The notes: generated by a model from the sequence alone, not told the origin. Numbered from the stretch's first letter, positions 33,246 through 46,090 are shown. The stretch is 64,000 bases of DNA from Protea cynaroides (GCA_028583415.1 CM053272.1:76177439-76241438); one strand, 5' to 3'. Numbers and translations: made by a program.

Positions 33246-35394
33246 TGTCACACCCCAATTCTGCACCATTCAGAACGGTGTGATGAACCGCTAATAAACC
33301 AACGGTTCAACCATGATCTCTAATAGGCTATATCCATTAAAAATAAAACCATGCACACCCACAACCATAATCAGAATAAATACACCATAGCGGAAGTCTT
33401 ATAGCAAATGAACTGAAGAATCTAACTGTAATAATCATAATTAAAATATCAAGTTATTGTTGTATCAACTGAGACATAAATAAATAAAATATCAATTACA
33501 TCCATTTATAAATTGAAATAAAATTCTAATAGAATACGCATGAGTTGCACTCACATGAGGGGTCATGCGTATCATCAAAGTCTTCAGCTTCTATTGCAGC
33601 AACACGCGCATACATCGGAGCATTCATATAATCTGCAATCGTAGTACCTGCACCATCAACTAAAAATATTCGACGTCGAGAGGGTGAGCACAGATCATGG
33701 CTCAGTGAGCAAACAAAACAATACAATAAACATATGCATGCATTCAATTCATATCTTTGGTCTGGTAATAAGTTTGCAATGTGCTATAGAATGGGTAGGT
33801 GGCCAAATATTACCTTTATTGATGCCACACCTCTATACACGAGTGTGTGAAGCCACCCAAAGGTAACATTTATTGTCGTCCCACATGCACCCACCATGGA
33901 CAATGTACACGCAAAGGTCACATTTATTGTTGTACCCGTTGCCCATACCAACACGTAAGCCCCTGCTGGCAAGGGCTCACAAACAGGGCTCGCAACTATC
34001 TAATCCTAAGGCCAATCAGTGTATCCAAGGCCTCACCCCAGCATCCCTCAATACGTCCATGGAGATAGGGTTAAGGCCCCCCGGCAGAGTCAGAGACTAC
34101 ACGGTCCGAGACCACCTCCCCTCATACCATACGACGTAATAGTTTTGCTAATGTAATGGCGATACGACGATGTCAGTGGACAAGACTTGAGTAGAAATAG
34201 AGCTAGAGTGCTGAGGCCCCGCCTATGACACCTCCCCCTGATACTCGCTCGCATCAAGCACACCAACCACACACATACATCCACATGCCTATTCTTATCA
34301 TCATCATCACCATCATGTTATAAATAATAATTTAAATATGCATGAACAGTAATAATAAAAATATTATATGACATGTTGAATGCACATAACAAGCATACAC
34401 GCATAGAATCAATCATGGCATTGGACTTAAGGATAAAACAGTTTATTATTAACCAATTAGTTTAGGTCTTGTTCCCTCACCTTTACTTGATCATAGATCA
34501 TCTTTCAAGCTTTAAGAATCAACTATATATTGATATTATTTCACTAGAAGACCTAATTAAGTCGATAGAATTTAATTAGAATTAATTCTGACTTTAAAAA
34601 GCATGTTGTTAACTATGGGTCGATGCTAGGGTCGGAGGTTCCATCGACCCTGGGTGCTACCACCCAGATTCTGGACTTCCCAAACACTAGGGGTCGATTG
34701 TCAGGGTCTGGTAGGGTCGATTGGCCATCAACCCCCCGTACGACCCCCTGTGGGTTTAGTCAAATTTTCATCCTACAGTCCATTCCTTCGTGTTTGGGGT
34801 CCTATGGCTTGCTTCTACAATCCATTACATACATGTCCTATGGCTTGGAACCATAGTTTATTCCCTTAGATGGTTTCTATGATTTTCCCCATGATTTTCC
34901 ATGAAAACCTAACCATGGATGGATGATTTGGGTTTCTCCTCGATCATTCCCTCTTCACTATCTATTCTAAGGTCTATAGAATTACATGGAGATAGTATAC
35001 ATACCTGAGAATTAGGCTTGTCTCTCTGAAGCCTTCTCTTTGATTTTCTTCTCCACTTTCCTTTTCTTCTTTTTCTCTTCTCCTAATTTGGAAAGTTCCT
35101 AATTCACGGTTTCTGTCGGCAGACTGGGGGTCGATGAGGGGGTCGGAGATCCTGTCGACCCCTGGTTCTAAAATGTCTGACCCCCAATTAAAAACTCAGG
35201 GTCTGACTTTTATACTGGGGGGTCCGACCCTGCCTTGCTGGGTATGCGACCCTCCCCCTTATTTTAGTATTTTTGGGTCAATTTAGTACCTGGGATCGTG
35301 ATCTCCCTTACGCACTTGATCCATTTGGCTCGACCATGATGGGTAGACCTGGTTCAAGGTGGTAAGACCGGGTTAGTTCGATATGGGTCTTACA
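33246..35394 (-). repeat. TK2 5' LTR, 2,149 bp, promoter segment deleted
   Basis: Matches the 3' LTR at 11578-13845, but near 35090 lacks about 130 bases that in the 3' LTR include the TATA box and the start of the transcribed part. The splice donor CTCAG/GTATGT is kept at 35004. The small sense frame lies at 33526-33747. Confidence 0.95.
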
Positions 35395-37261
35395 GCGTGG
35401 GTCTCTGTCAGACACAATGCTTTTAGGTACACCATGTAATTAGACAATATTATCTACATAAAGCTTGGCTAACCTCTCTAGGGTATACTGAGGTCATATA
35501 GCTATGAAACGAGCTATCTTAGTCAAATGATCCACAATCACCCAGACCGCATCAACTACTCGGGGAGTCAATGGTAACCCGGTGACGAAGTCCATAGTGA
35601 TGCAATCCCATTTCCGTGCTGGTTCTGGCAGTCGCTGCAATAATCCTATAGGTCTTTGCCTTTTAGCCTTTATTTGCCGATAATTCAAGCATTGAGACAT
35701 AAATTTAGCTACGTCTGCTTTCATTCCTCTCCACCAATATAGTTTCTTCAGATCATGATACATCTTCCTACTTCCAGGATGTACCGAATAAGCGGTGGTG
35801 TGAGCTTCCTTCATTAGTCTATGTCTAATATCCAACTCTTCATTTTCGGGAACACATACCATTCCTTTGTATCTTAGTACCTTTTCAATGTCCAAGGTGA
35901 ATTTAGGAGTAGTCCTACCTTTTTTGAGGTCTTCTTGCATCATTCTCAGATAAGGGTCTGATTTAATAGTAGCTTTCACTTCGTCTAATAGATCAGGTAC
36001 AATCTTCAATGTAGCAAACATGTTTGAGAATAGATGAATAAACCCTTGGTTAGTTGATTCATTTGGAATATCAATCATTAACTATTAAATACTCTCCCTG
36101 TGACACACACCACAGCATTTGCACTAACTTCTTCTTGGGATTCTATCATAGCTTTCCTACTTAGTGCATCAGCAACTACATTAGCTTTTCTTGGATGATA
36201 CTGGATATCACAATCATAATCCTTCAATAATTTCAGTCATCTTCCTTGTCTCATGTTCAACTCCTTCTGATTATAAAGATGAGTGAGACTCTTATGACTG
36301 ATTTAATCTAAAATTTCTCTCCATACAAATAATGTCTCCATATCTTAACAGTATGTACTACTGCTGCTAATTCCAAGTCATGAGTGGAATAGTTCTTCTC
36401 ATGTGTCTTCGGTTGTCTTGAGGCCTACGTAATTATTTGTTCTCCTTGCATAAGCACACATCCTAAACCTAACCCAGACGCATCGGTGTATAAGGTAAAT
36501 GGTTGTCCTGGGATCAGAATAGTCAAGATGGGAGCTGATATCAATCTAGCCTTCAATGTTTGAAAACACTTCACATTTATCGGTCCAAACAAACTTTTCT
36601 TCTTTCTTTGTCAGACTAGTGAGAGGTACGGCGATTTTAGAGTAATCATCCACGAATCGTTGATAGTAACCAGCTAAACCTAAGAAACTTATGATTTCTG
36701 CAACATTCTTAGGTGCTTCCCATTTCACAATGGCTTCAATCTTGCTAGGATCCACTTTAATTCTTCAGTAGATACAACATGGCCTAAAAAGCGACTTCAT
36801 TTAGCCAAAACTCACACTTAGTAAATTTTGCGTAAAGCTTCTCTTTTCTTAGTCACTGCAAAGCGGCTCTTAGATTTGTGACATGTGTTTCTTTGTCCTT
36901 GGAGTAGACTAGTATGTCGTCAATAAATATAATAATTAATATATCCAACATATCATGGAATACCCTATTCATGATTTCCATAAAAGTTGCGGGTGCATTA
37001 GTTAATCTGAAGGACATGACTAAAAATTCATAATGTCCATATCTGGTTTTGAATGCTGTCTTCGGAATATCACCTTCCTTAATCTCCTACTGATGGTATC
37101 CTGACCAAAGATCAATTTTGTTGAACACTTTGGCACCTTGCAACTGATCGAACAAGTCATCAATCCGAGACAATGGGTACCGATTCTTGATTGTAAGCTT
37201 ATTCAATTCCTAATAATCTATACACAGTCGAACGCTACCGTCCTTTTTTACGAACAATATT
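35395..37261 (-). pseudogene. pol: TK1 integrase N-terminal part, RNase H and RT body
   Basis: The minus strand reads reverse transcriptase from the TK4 insertion site (DGSVR block at 37230) to integrase at the TK2 site. The integrase zinc region and core lead (35494-36078) keep MYHDLKKLYWWRGMKADVAKF and TMDFVTGLPLTPRVVDAVW. The zinc motif CLNC reads CLNY, losing a Cys. The reverse transcriptase and RNase H parts (36079-37261) carry several frameshifts and stops, and only short blocks such as VDPSKIEAIVKWEAPK remain open. Confidence 0.87.
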
Positions 37262-39518
37262 TGTCACACCCCAATTTTGCTCTATTCATAATGGTGTGAC
37301 GAACCGCTAACAAATCAACAGTTCTACCAGGATCTCGAGTAGGCTATATCCGTTTTATCTAAACCCCATACATCCATATTCATAATCAGAGTAAATACAC
37401 AATAGCGAACGTCTTATAATAAAATGAACTGAGAATCTACTGTGATATTAATATTTAAATAGCAAATTATTCTGTATCAACTGAGACATAAATTAATATC
37501 AAATACATGTCCTTAATAAATCCAAATAAAGAAAACTAGAAAAATATCTAATCGAATACACATGAGTTGCACTCGCAAAAAGAGTCAGGTGTATCCACTT
37601 CCTCTTCCACTTTCATCGCCGCCACATTCCCGTACACTGGAGCATTTACATAATCTTCAACAGTCGTACCTGCATCATCAACTAAAAATATTCGACGTCG
37701 AAAGGGTGAGCACAAATAACGGCTCAGTGAGCAAACAAAACAATGCAACAATACATATGCATGCGATTCAATTCATATCTTTGGTCTGGTTTTATGTTTG
37801 CACTGTGCTATAGAAAGGATAGGTGGCCACCGCACCTCTATGCACGAGTGTGGATATGCCCGATGAACCTCTCACCATCGCCCACAGCACCCACAATGAA
37901 CATTGTACAACAAAGGTTACGTTTATCGATGCATAACTCTATACCAACAAATAAACCCCTGATGGCTAGGGCTGCAAATGGGGCTCGCTACTAACCAATC
38001 CTAATGTCAAACAGTGTATCCAAGGCCTCACCCCAGCATCCCTCAGTGCACCCGTAGAGATAGAGCTAAGGCCCCCCGGTAGAGTATAGGACTCAAAGAC
38101 CGAGACCCTCCTTGATGCCCTACGTCGCAATAGTTCTGCTAAGGTAATGGCTATACGACGACATAAGTGGACATGACTTGAGTAGACCACGGCACAATAT
38201 ACATCCCATGAAGAACGGTCATGGCTGTACCGGTTGATACCATCCCTACCCACACCATATACACTGGCCAAACACAAACATTCACATGCCTATTCCTATC
38301 ATCATCACCATCATCATGTTATAAACAAAAAAGTAAATATGCATGAATAATTAATAGAAATATTGGATGACATGTTGAATGCACATACAAGCATACACAC
38401 ACAAAATCAATATGGCATTGGACTCAAGAAATAAAACAATTTATTATTATCCAGTTAGTTTAGGTCTTGTTCCCTCGCCTTAGCTTGTTAATAGATCATC
38501 TTCGACGCTTTAGAATTACTTTTATAATATTATTATATTTCTAGAAGACCTAACAAAGTCGATAGAATTTAATTAAAATTAATTCTGAATTTAAAAACCA
38601 TGCTGTTAACTAGGGGTCGGAGATAGGGTCGGAGTCATGATCGACCCCTGGTGCGACCACCCCTATTCTGGACTTCTCGAACACTGGGGGTCAATGCTCA
38701 GGGTCTGGTAGGGTCGATTGGCCATCGACCCCCTGTGCAACCCCCTGTGGGTTTTGGTCAATTTTCTTCCTTTCAGTCCATTCTTCGTGTTTGGGGTCCT
38801 ATGGATTGCTCCTAAAGTCCATTCTACACACATTCTATGGTCTAAAACCATGAATCATTCACCTATATACCTTTCATGAATTCCCCCATGGTTTTTCATG
38901 AAAATCTAACCATGGGTTGATGGTTTGGGACTCTCCGAGGTCATACTCTCTTCATTACCTAACCTAAGGTCTGTAGAAACTCATGAAATTAGTATCCATA
39001 CCTGAGAAGAATACTCCTTCTCTGCAACTCTTCTCCTTTCTATTTTCTTCTCTTCCTTGCTTCTCTTCTTCTTCTCTTCCTTCTCTTCTCTTTCTCTCAA
39101 TTCAATTAGGGTTGTAAAAGGAGTGAAAGAGGCTTAGGCACGTCATATTTATAGAGTAAAAACTCCTAAAATAAGTCCCATTGAGTTTAGAAAAGAGTCC
39201 AACCGAAATTAAGAAACATTCCTAATTTCTGTTTCTGGCGGCAACTAGGGGTCGATGAGGGGGTCGATGATCCTATCGACCGCTAAATCCTGAAGTGTCC
39301 GACCCCCTCTGTAAAACAGGGGGTCTGACTTTCTGCTTGGGGGGGGTCTGACCCTCCCTTGCTGGGTATGCGACCCTCCCCTTAATTTAAGTGTTTTTGG
39401 GTCGATTTGATACCTAGGATCACGATTTCCTTCACGCCCTTGGTCCATTTGGCTCGACCATGATGGGTAAATCTGATTCAAGGTGGTAAGATCGGGTTAG
39501 TTTGATACGGGTCTTACA
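37262..39518 (-). repeat. TK4 3' LTR, 2,257 bp
   Basis: TGTAAGACCC to GGTGTGACA on the minus strand. TATA box CTCTATAAATATG near 39147-39155, donor CTCAG/GTATGG near 39003, GGGGTCGA-type clusters at about 38615-38760 and 39245-39380, and the small sense frame at 37548-37751. Confidence 0.95.
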
Positions 39519-40158
39519 ACTCCCCCCTACTTATAAAAATTCCGTCCTCGAAATTGTACGTACCTTCTGAATCAAATAAGTAAGGGTATTGCTTTCGCAT
39601 AGCATTTTCTTCTTCCCATGTAATTTCTTCCATGTCTCTACTTCTCCAAGTGACCATAACATAATAGATATCTCGGTTGCATAGTCGTTGAACCTTTCGA
39701 CTGCTGATTTCAGTTGGTGTTACTTCAAATGTCAATTCATTAGTCAATTCTGGTAGATCTACTGTCAGGACGTGCGTTGGATCCTTGACGTACTTCTTCA
39801 ATAGGGAAATATGAAATACGTCATGCACACTTGACATAGATGGTGGTAGTGCTAACTGGTAAGCCACTTTCCCACGCTTAGTTAGAATCTCATATGGCCC
39901 GACATATCTTGGACTTAATTTCCCTTTCTGTCCGAACCGTTTCAATCCTCGCATAGGCGATACTTTCAAGAATACTTTATCACCCACGGCGAACTCAAGA
40001 TCTCTGCGTTGAGTATCTGCATATTGCTTCTGACGGTTCTGGGCTGTTCTCACTCTTTCCTTGATAATGTTGACCACACGGCAAGTCTCTTCAATAAATT
40101 CTGGTCCAACGAGACTACGTTCTCCAACTTCGTTCCAAAATAAAGGAGTTCGATACAG
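39519..40158 (-). pseudogene. pol: TK4 integrase C-terminal end and chromodomain
   Basis: Open from 40077 to the stop at 39514 (inside the LTR). Blocks: RVRTAQNRQKQYAD, KVFLKVSPMRGLKRFG, LSPRYVGPYEIL, SVHDVFHISLLKKYVKDP, then a chromodomain-like end with YYVMVTWRSRDMEEITWEEE. Upstream pol is lost at about 40158. Well conserved where present. Confidence 0.9.
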
Positions 40159-40228
40159 ATAACCGCTAACAAATCAACGGTTCAACCAGGATCTCGAGTA
40201 GGCTATATCCGTTTTATCTAAACCCCAT
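40159..40228. repeat. LTR-derived filler at TK4 pol deletion
   Basis: About 67 bases match the TK4 5' LTR at about 44383-44450 (aaccgctaacaaatc through aacccca) and lie between integrase and protease remnants. The protease side shares CCCCAT with the LTR fragment. Confidence 0.85.
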
Positions 40229-40368
40229 CGGTGACCATACAAGTAGTTTGTAGTCCAATGTTTTGATGGGTAAGTTAAGATTCTTTCCAAACGACACAGA
40301 TATAAAGGAATGAGTAGCTCCTGAATCAAAGAGTACTCTGGTGGGTAGGCCATTTATAGGTACGATAC
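40229..40368 (-). pseudogene. pol: TK4 protease remnant
   Basis: Minus strand gives IVPINGLPTRVLFDSGATHS, with the active-site Asp-Ser-Gly, ending at the deletion. Reverse transcriptase and RNase H are missing. By comparison with TK5 about 2.7 kb is gone. Confidence 0.85.
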
Positions 40369-40436
40369 CTGTGATTTATTTAACTTATTCTACATGCTCA
40401 TACAATGTAATACAACTTAAAAGGTTTCGGTCATAC
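40369..40436 (-). other. TK4 gag/protease mini-intron, 68 nt
   Basis: Donor ACAA/GTATGACC, acceptor AATCACAG. The gag frame meets TAA inside. Removal gives AGT in place of the usual GGT codon and keeps protease in frame. Confidence 0.7.
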
Positions 40437-41678
40437 TTGTGACCACATCGGGTGACGCGGTAGCATCCTCGGATGTCACAGCATATACTCGTCCTTGATG
40501 TAATTGCTTCTTGGGCTTAGGGCACTCCCTTATCATATGCCCCACTTGGTTGCAGTTATAGCATCACGGACCTTCAGAATTTGGCTTTGGTTGCTATTGA
40601 GTTACTGGGGTAGTCTTGGATGCAGCAGTAAAGCCTTGAGTACGGAAGGGTTTAAATGTCTTATTATTTCCTCCGTTATAAGCATTTCCAGCTGGCCTTT
40701 TTATGCCTCTGTTCTGTGTAAAATAGCTTTCCTTCTGGCTCGATTCAATAACTCGAGCAATTTGGACAGCTTCATTATATATCTTCTTTTCCAAACCCAG
40801 AACGTGCTCTCTGATGCTTCCTCTAAGTCCCTTGACAAACCTACGAGTCTTAGTGTCTTCTTCTTGCATACTAAGTGGTGTAAAGAAAAACAGCTCCTCA
40901 TAACGCTGTTGATATGCATCCACAGACATCTGGCCCTGATATAAACTCAGGAACTCCTTCTCCATAGAATCTTTGAAGCTTCGGGGAAAATACTTCTCAA
41001 AGAAAGCTTCTTTATAAATAGCCCAAGTCAATAGGGCGTGCTTGGTCAATAGATAGGCCCTAGTAGATTTCCACCAATGATGTGCATCGCCTTTTAGCAT
41101 GAAGGTGGCATATAATACCTTTTCTTCTTCTGTAATAGTCATCATAGGAAAGTTTCTCTCCATCTTGTCGATCCAGTGTGCTGGCCATAACGGATCAGAC
41201 GGTTTACCGTTAAATTCCTTGGGCTTCATCTTCAAAAATCTCTCAACCAGTCGAGAGTGATCCATCTGATTTTGGGGGTATGCCCCAAACATAGGTTGTG
41301 GATACTGATAATTAACCTGAGCTGCTTCTGGACCTGGTACTAAAATCTGTGCAGCTGGTGGTTGAGGTGTTTGAGGTGCTGGGTGGTTACCACCGGTGCT
41401 GCACTGGCTTGTCCAGTCTGCATGGGTGTAGCATGTGCGGCCTGGAACATAATCCCCATTGCAACATGCATTTGAGCCTGTGCGTGTTGCATTTGTTGCA
41501 GCTGCTGTGCTAGGTTCATAACTACGGTTGCTAGCTCCGGTGGTGGAGGTGGCAAGTTTGTAGGATTTGCCTGACCTGGGTTTCCTGGTGCATATATGTT
41601 TTCCTGACTAGTCTCCTCCACAGGTGGGGCTGGTGGAACTGCATTTTGGCTCTGCCTGGTTACTCTGCATCCAGAAAT
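40437..41678 (-). pseudogene. gag: TK4 gag, start codon and frame damaged
   Basis: The start site reads ATT (41678-41676) where other copies have ATG. The Gln-rich N-terminal part (41340-41621) is one frame away from the Retrotrans_gag domain (40594-41292). The domain itself is complete: EFNGKPSDPLWPAHWID, FMLKGDAHHWWKS, EAFFEKYFPRSFKDSME. A TAG/TAA-type stop at 40594 replaces Gln. The CCHC knuckle CYNCN-VGHM-REC is recognisable downstream. Confidence 0.88.
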
Positions 41679-42178
41679 AATTTCTTCTGAGAATGGTGGT
41701 GCCTAAAAATCATCAAAATACGTGAGACAATCATTTATACTTCATGTAGGTACGCTAACCGATCAAATTTTCCAGCTCATTGTATGAAAATTACTGTCTT
41801 TTCTATGCAGGGTCGATTGTGGGGGTCGATGATATGTCCGACCCTCAGTATTCGACCCTGGGAATAACCTGTTCTTCCCGAGAGCTGGGGGTCGATATGG
41901 GGGTTGATGGGTGTCCGAACCCCAGGTCCGGCCCCTGGTTTTCTGTCAAATTCCCGAGAGCTGGGGGTCGATATGGGGGTCGGTATGGGGGTCGATAATC
42001 CTGGTCGAATTGTCCGACCCCCAGACTAAAAATCAGACTTTTAAGATCCGATTCTGGGTTCATTTCCCATCATTTCTTCCCCGTTTCGACTCGTCTCCCA
42101 CCTCTGAGTTGCTACAGTGCCACTCCGCTGTATTGATCATTTCGGTTCCGTGTTTCAACGTCCACATCACTCCTACAG
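41679..42178. other. TK4 leader with motif array and antisense 5'-UTR exon
   Basis: Holds the acceptor TTTTTAG/GC (minus, AG at 41704-41703), the motif array (41809-42023) and the plus-strand first exon of the antisense gene, ending CTACAG at 42178. No coding gene seen. Confidence 0.6.
41809..42023. repeat. TK4 leader GGTCG motif array
   Basis: About eleven GGGGTCGA-type words in both orientations, the same flavour as the TK4 LTRs. Confidence 0.75.
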
Positions 42179-42618
42179 GTATGTTTTCTCATTTTTACCT
42201 GTTTTTAGGTTTCCATTTCTAGGTTTTTGCCCATTTAACTTGTATTTTTCAAATTAAACTTTTTCCAACCGTAAAAATTTGATTTTTATTGGGGCTTTTG
42301 TTATTGGTGTCTCTAGGAACGAAAGCCCTCAAAAATTTTTGAGTTTCATCGGTTGGTTATCGAGAAACTTGGATTTTACTCTTTTTGCCCTAATTTGTCA
42401 AAATTTTCGATTTCTCATAATTTTTTCAAATTGGATCCCATTAGTTAGAACTTCCTACTGTGTGAGTGTTGTAGGATATGTTAGAACCTACGTAAGTCCT
42501 CCTGCCCACATGTATGGGTGACAAGTGAGGCTTTTGGCCAACTTATGTCATTATAATGTCAAAATTTTGGCTTTTCTACCCTACTGACGTACTATCTGTT
42601 TATCTTTCTTATTTGCAG
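42179..42618 (+). other. TK4 antisense-gene 5'-UTR intron, 440 nt
   Basis: Donor CTACAG/GTATGT, acceptor TTATTTGCAG. Same layout as the other copies. Confidence 0.65.
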
Positions 42619-42623
42619 ATATC

Positions 42624-44057
42624 CTGGCTCGTACCAAAGTACCTAGAGTTTGTGATCCTCTTCGTTTTCGTTCCAATGAAGCCGAGGCACAGTATGCCCA
42701 CTTCGCTTGCAAGAAGGTAGAGGGTGGTCGTAAGGTGAACTTGGCTGAGTTAGCCCTGTTCAATGTGGAGAGGGCATTTGGTGATATGGGATGGCTCCCA
42801 GTCATCACTTACGATGCATGCATGTTTCTGGATTTGGTACGCCAGTTCTATTGTAACCTCCAGGTGGTGGGGGATTACAATGATGTCGAGAGTGGTCAGG
42901 AGTTGTGCATCAGGAGTTACGTCAAAGGGGTGAACATCTCGTTTGACTATCGACAGCTGGCCGACCTACTGGGCATTTCCTATGATGGCCCCATGGTTTA
43001 CTGTGCTCCTGGAGAGCACCAGTTCTCCTCCACAGAGATGAGGGCTGAGATCGATTATCCGCTTCTACGACCTGATCACTGGCAGATGAGGGCATGTTAT
43101 ATGTGTCCAGCTCCACCGGTATGTTGCAAGATTATTCAGCATGACCTGATCCCGCAGAGTGGCCTTTACGAGAGGGTTTCCCAGCTGACCCAGTATCTTC
43201 TGTACAACATTTGCACTAGACAGCCCGTTTGCCTTCTGTACATCATCATGCGTACCATGATCATTGCTACATTGCCCAGTCACACTGGCAACCTTCTGTA
43301 CGGACGTATGATCAATGTTCTGCTTACCCGCTTGGGGGTTGATTTATTGGATGAGAAGATTCAGGAGAAGTTTTTTTCATCGCCTCTAGATTGGGAGGCT
43401 ATTTGCAAGATGGGCATGTGGGATGCCCAGGTCAGTGATGAGGAGAGGAACGCGATGGTGCGCCCTTACACTCGCGTAGAAATAGCTGACGCTAAGGCAG
43501 CTGCCGTCGCTACTGGAGTTCATGCGGAGCTTACTGATGATGATGACCGCATGTACATGGATGTAAACTCGATACCACCGCCTTCACCTACGCATGCGAC
43601 TGGAGCTGGTACTTCATATGCGGCGGGTCCTTCTCATGAGGTCGGTCCTTCTCATGCGGCTGGTCCTTCACACCCACCTTCTGATATGATGGAGATGTTG
43701 CATGAGATCAGAGAGGCTCAGCGCAGATCTGATCTGAGGATGGAGGAGTTACTAGACCCTCAGCGTATGAGAGTGGATGAGCTCATAGACGCCCAGCGTA
43801 CATCAGACATGAGGATGGGAGAGTTACTAGACCCTTAGCGGGTGAGAGTGGATGAGCTACTAGACTCCCAGTGGACATCAGCCATGAGGATGGGAGAGCT
43901 CGTGGAGGCTCAACACCAGACTGATCAGCGGGTAGTCGATCTTACAGCTAGTCTGCAGACGACCCAGACTCAGATAGCCTGGTTGACTAGAGTCTACGCT
44001 GAGGACTATGACAGAGATCGTGAAGCGCCGCCTCCTCCTTCGCCTCCAGCTTCATGA
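42624..44057 (+). pseudogene. TK4 antisense gene, best preserved, start lost
   Basis: The frame is open from 42624 to TGA 44055-44057 except one TAG at 43836-43838 (CAG expected). The start position is CTG instead of ATG. Domain blocks as in TK3: GDMGWLPVITYDAC, VRQFYCNLQVV, QLADLLGISYDGPMVYCAPGE, KIIQHDLIPQSGLYERVSQLTQ, LYGRMINVLLTRLGVDLLDEK. The C-terminal repeat region is longer than in TK3 and TK5, with extra units of the type RMRVDELIDAQR and RMGELLDPQR. It ends with IAWLTRVYAEDYDRDRE and Pro residues. Confidence 0.78.
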
Positions 44058-44321
44058 TTGTATCTTTTCTCTTTCTTTGTACTATAGAGTAACTGTCCGG
44101 GTTGTGGACTGTACTCTGTTTTAGCTATGTATATACGTTTGTTTCTTTCACATTGTATTTAAATTTTTTCTTCCTTTAATAGATGCATTATTCTCTTTTA
44201 AGTTTGGTCTCAAACATCACTTGTGCTTATAATGTGTTAGTATTACTGTTTTTACTTTTATTCTATCTCAGTTCACAATTTGTCATGAATGTATGCTAGT
44301 TCAGCGGACAAGGCCTGAGAT
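44058..44321. other. TK4 segment between antisense gene and PBS
   Basis: AT-rich likely 3' UTR of the antisense gene, with the conserved words seen in TK2. No gene. Confidence 0.5.
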
Positions 44322-44333
44322 GCTCTGATACCA
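44322..44333 (-). promoter_or_regulatory. TK4 primer binding site
   Basis: TGGTATCAGAGC on the minus strand, three bases from the LTR. Confidence 0.93.
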
Positions 44334-44336
44334 AGT

Positions 44337-45726
44337 TGTCATACCCCAATTCCACTCTATTCAGAATGGTGTGATGAACCGCTAACAAATCAACGGTTCA
44401 ACCAGGATCTCGAGTAGGCTATATCCGTTTTATCTAAACCCCATACATTCATATTCATAATCAAAGTAAATACATAATAACGGAAGTTTTATAATAAAAT
44501 GAACTGAGAATCTACTGTGATATTAATATTTAAATAGAAAATTATTCTATATCAACTGAGACATAAATAAATATCAAATACATGTCCTTAATAAATTCAA
44601 ATAAAGAAAACTAGAAAAATATCTAATCGAATACATATGAGTTGCACTCGCAAGAGGAGTCATGTGTATCCACTTCCTCTTCCACTTCCATCGCCGCCAC
44701 ATTCCCATACACTGGAGCATTTACATAAACTTCAACAGTCGTACCTGCATCATCAACTAAAAATATTCGATGTCGAAAGGGTGAGCACATATCACGGCTC
44801 AGTGAGCAAACAAAACAATGCAACAATACATATGCATGCGATTCAATTCATATCTTTGGTCTGGTTTTATGTTTGCACTGTGCTATAGAAAGGATAGGTG
44901 CCGCCGCACCTCTCTGCACGAGAGTGTGGATACGTCCGATGAACCTCTCACCGTCGCCCACAGCACCCACAATGAACATTGTACAACAAAGGTCACGTTT
45001 ATCGATGTACAACTCCATACCAACAAATAAACCCCTGATGGCTAGGGCTGTAAATGGGGCTCGCTACTAACCAATCCTAATGTCAAACAGTGTATCCAAG
45101 GCCTCACCCCAGCATCCCTCAGAGCACCCGTAGAGATAGAGCTAAGGCCCCCCGGTAGAGTATAGGACTCAATGACCGAGACCCTCCTTGATGCCCTACA
45201 TTGCAATAGTTCTGCTAAGGTAATGGCGATATGACGACATTAGTGGACATGACTTGAGTAGACCATGGCACAATATACACCCATGAAGAACGGTCATGGT
45301 TGTACCAGTTGATAACATCCCTACCCGCACCATATACACTGGCCAAACATAAACATTCACATGCCTATTCCTATCATCATCACCATCATCATGTTATAAA
45401 CAATCAAGTAAATATGCATGAACAATTAATAAAAATATTGGATGACATGTTGAATGCACATACAAGCATACACACACAGAATCAATATGGCATTGGACTC
45501 AAGAAATAAAATAATTTATTATTAACCAGTTAGTTTAGGTCTTGTTCCCTCACCTTAGCTTGTTAATAGATCCTCTTCCAAGCTTTAGAATCACCTTTAT
45601 AATGTTATTATATTGCTAGAAGACCTAACAAAGTCGATAGAATTTAATTAGAATTAATTTCAAATTTAAAAACCATGCTGTTAACTAGGGGTTGGAGATA
45701 GGGTCGGAGTCATGATCGACCCCTAG
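44337..45726 (-). repeat. TK4 5' LTR, PBS-proximal part
   Basis: First 1,390 plus-strand bases of the LTR, ending in the TK5 target site CCTAG. The rest is at 57706-58572. The small sense frame lies at 44623-44826. Confidence 0.95.
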
Positions 45727-46090
45727 TGTAAGACCCGTGTCAATCTAACCCTGTCTTACCACCTTGAACTAGGGTTACCTACAATGGTCGAGTCAAATGG
45801 ACCAATGGCGTGAAGGAGATCGAGATCCCATGTATCAAATCGACCCAAAAACACTTAGTTTTAGGGGAGGGTCGCATACCCAGCCAAGGAGGGTCAGACC
45901 CCCCAAGAACAGAAAGTCAGACCCTCAAATTTGAAGGGAGGGTCGGACATCTTGAATCCTAGGGTCGACGGGATCATCGACCCTCCCATCGACCCTCAGT
46001 TTCTGTCAAAACTGAAATTAGGAAATTTCCTAACTTTCGATTGGGATTCTTTCCTAATATCAAAGGGACTTATTTTAGGATGTTCCTACT

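Larger units (their letters stand above)
11578..35394 (-). mobile_element. TK2: gypsy element nested in TK1 integrase, itself carrying TK3
   Basis: Perfect target duplication GCGTG at 11573-11577 and 35395-35399. Removing TK2 and one duplication rejoins TK1 integrase in frame across its DRDPR block. Order on the minus strand: 5' LTR 33246-35394, PBS, antisense gene split by TK3, gag, mini-intron, pol, 3' LTR 11578-13845. Confidence 0.95.
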
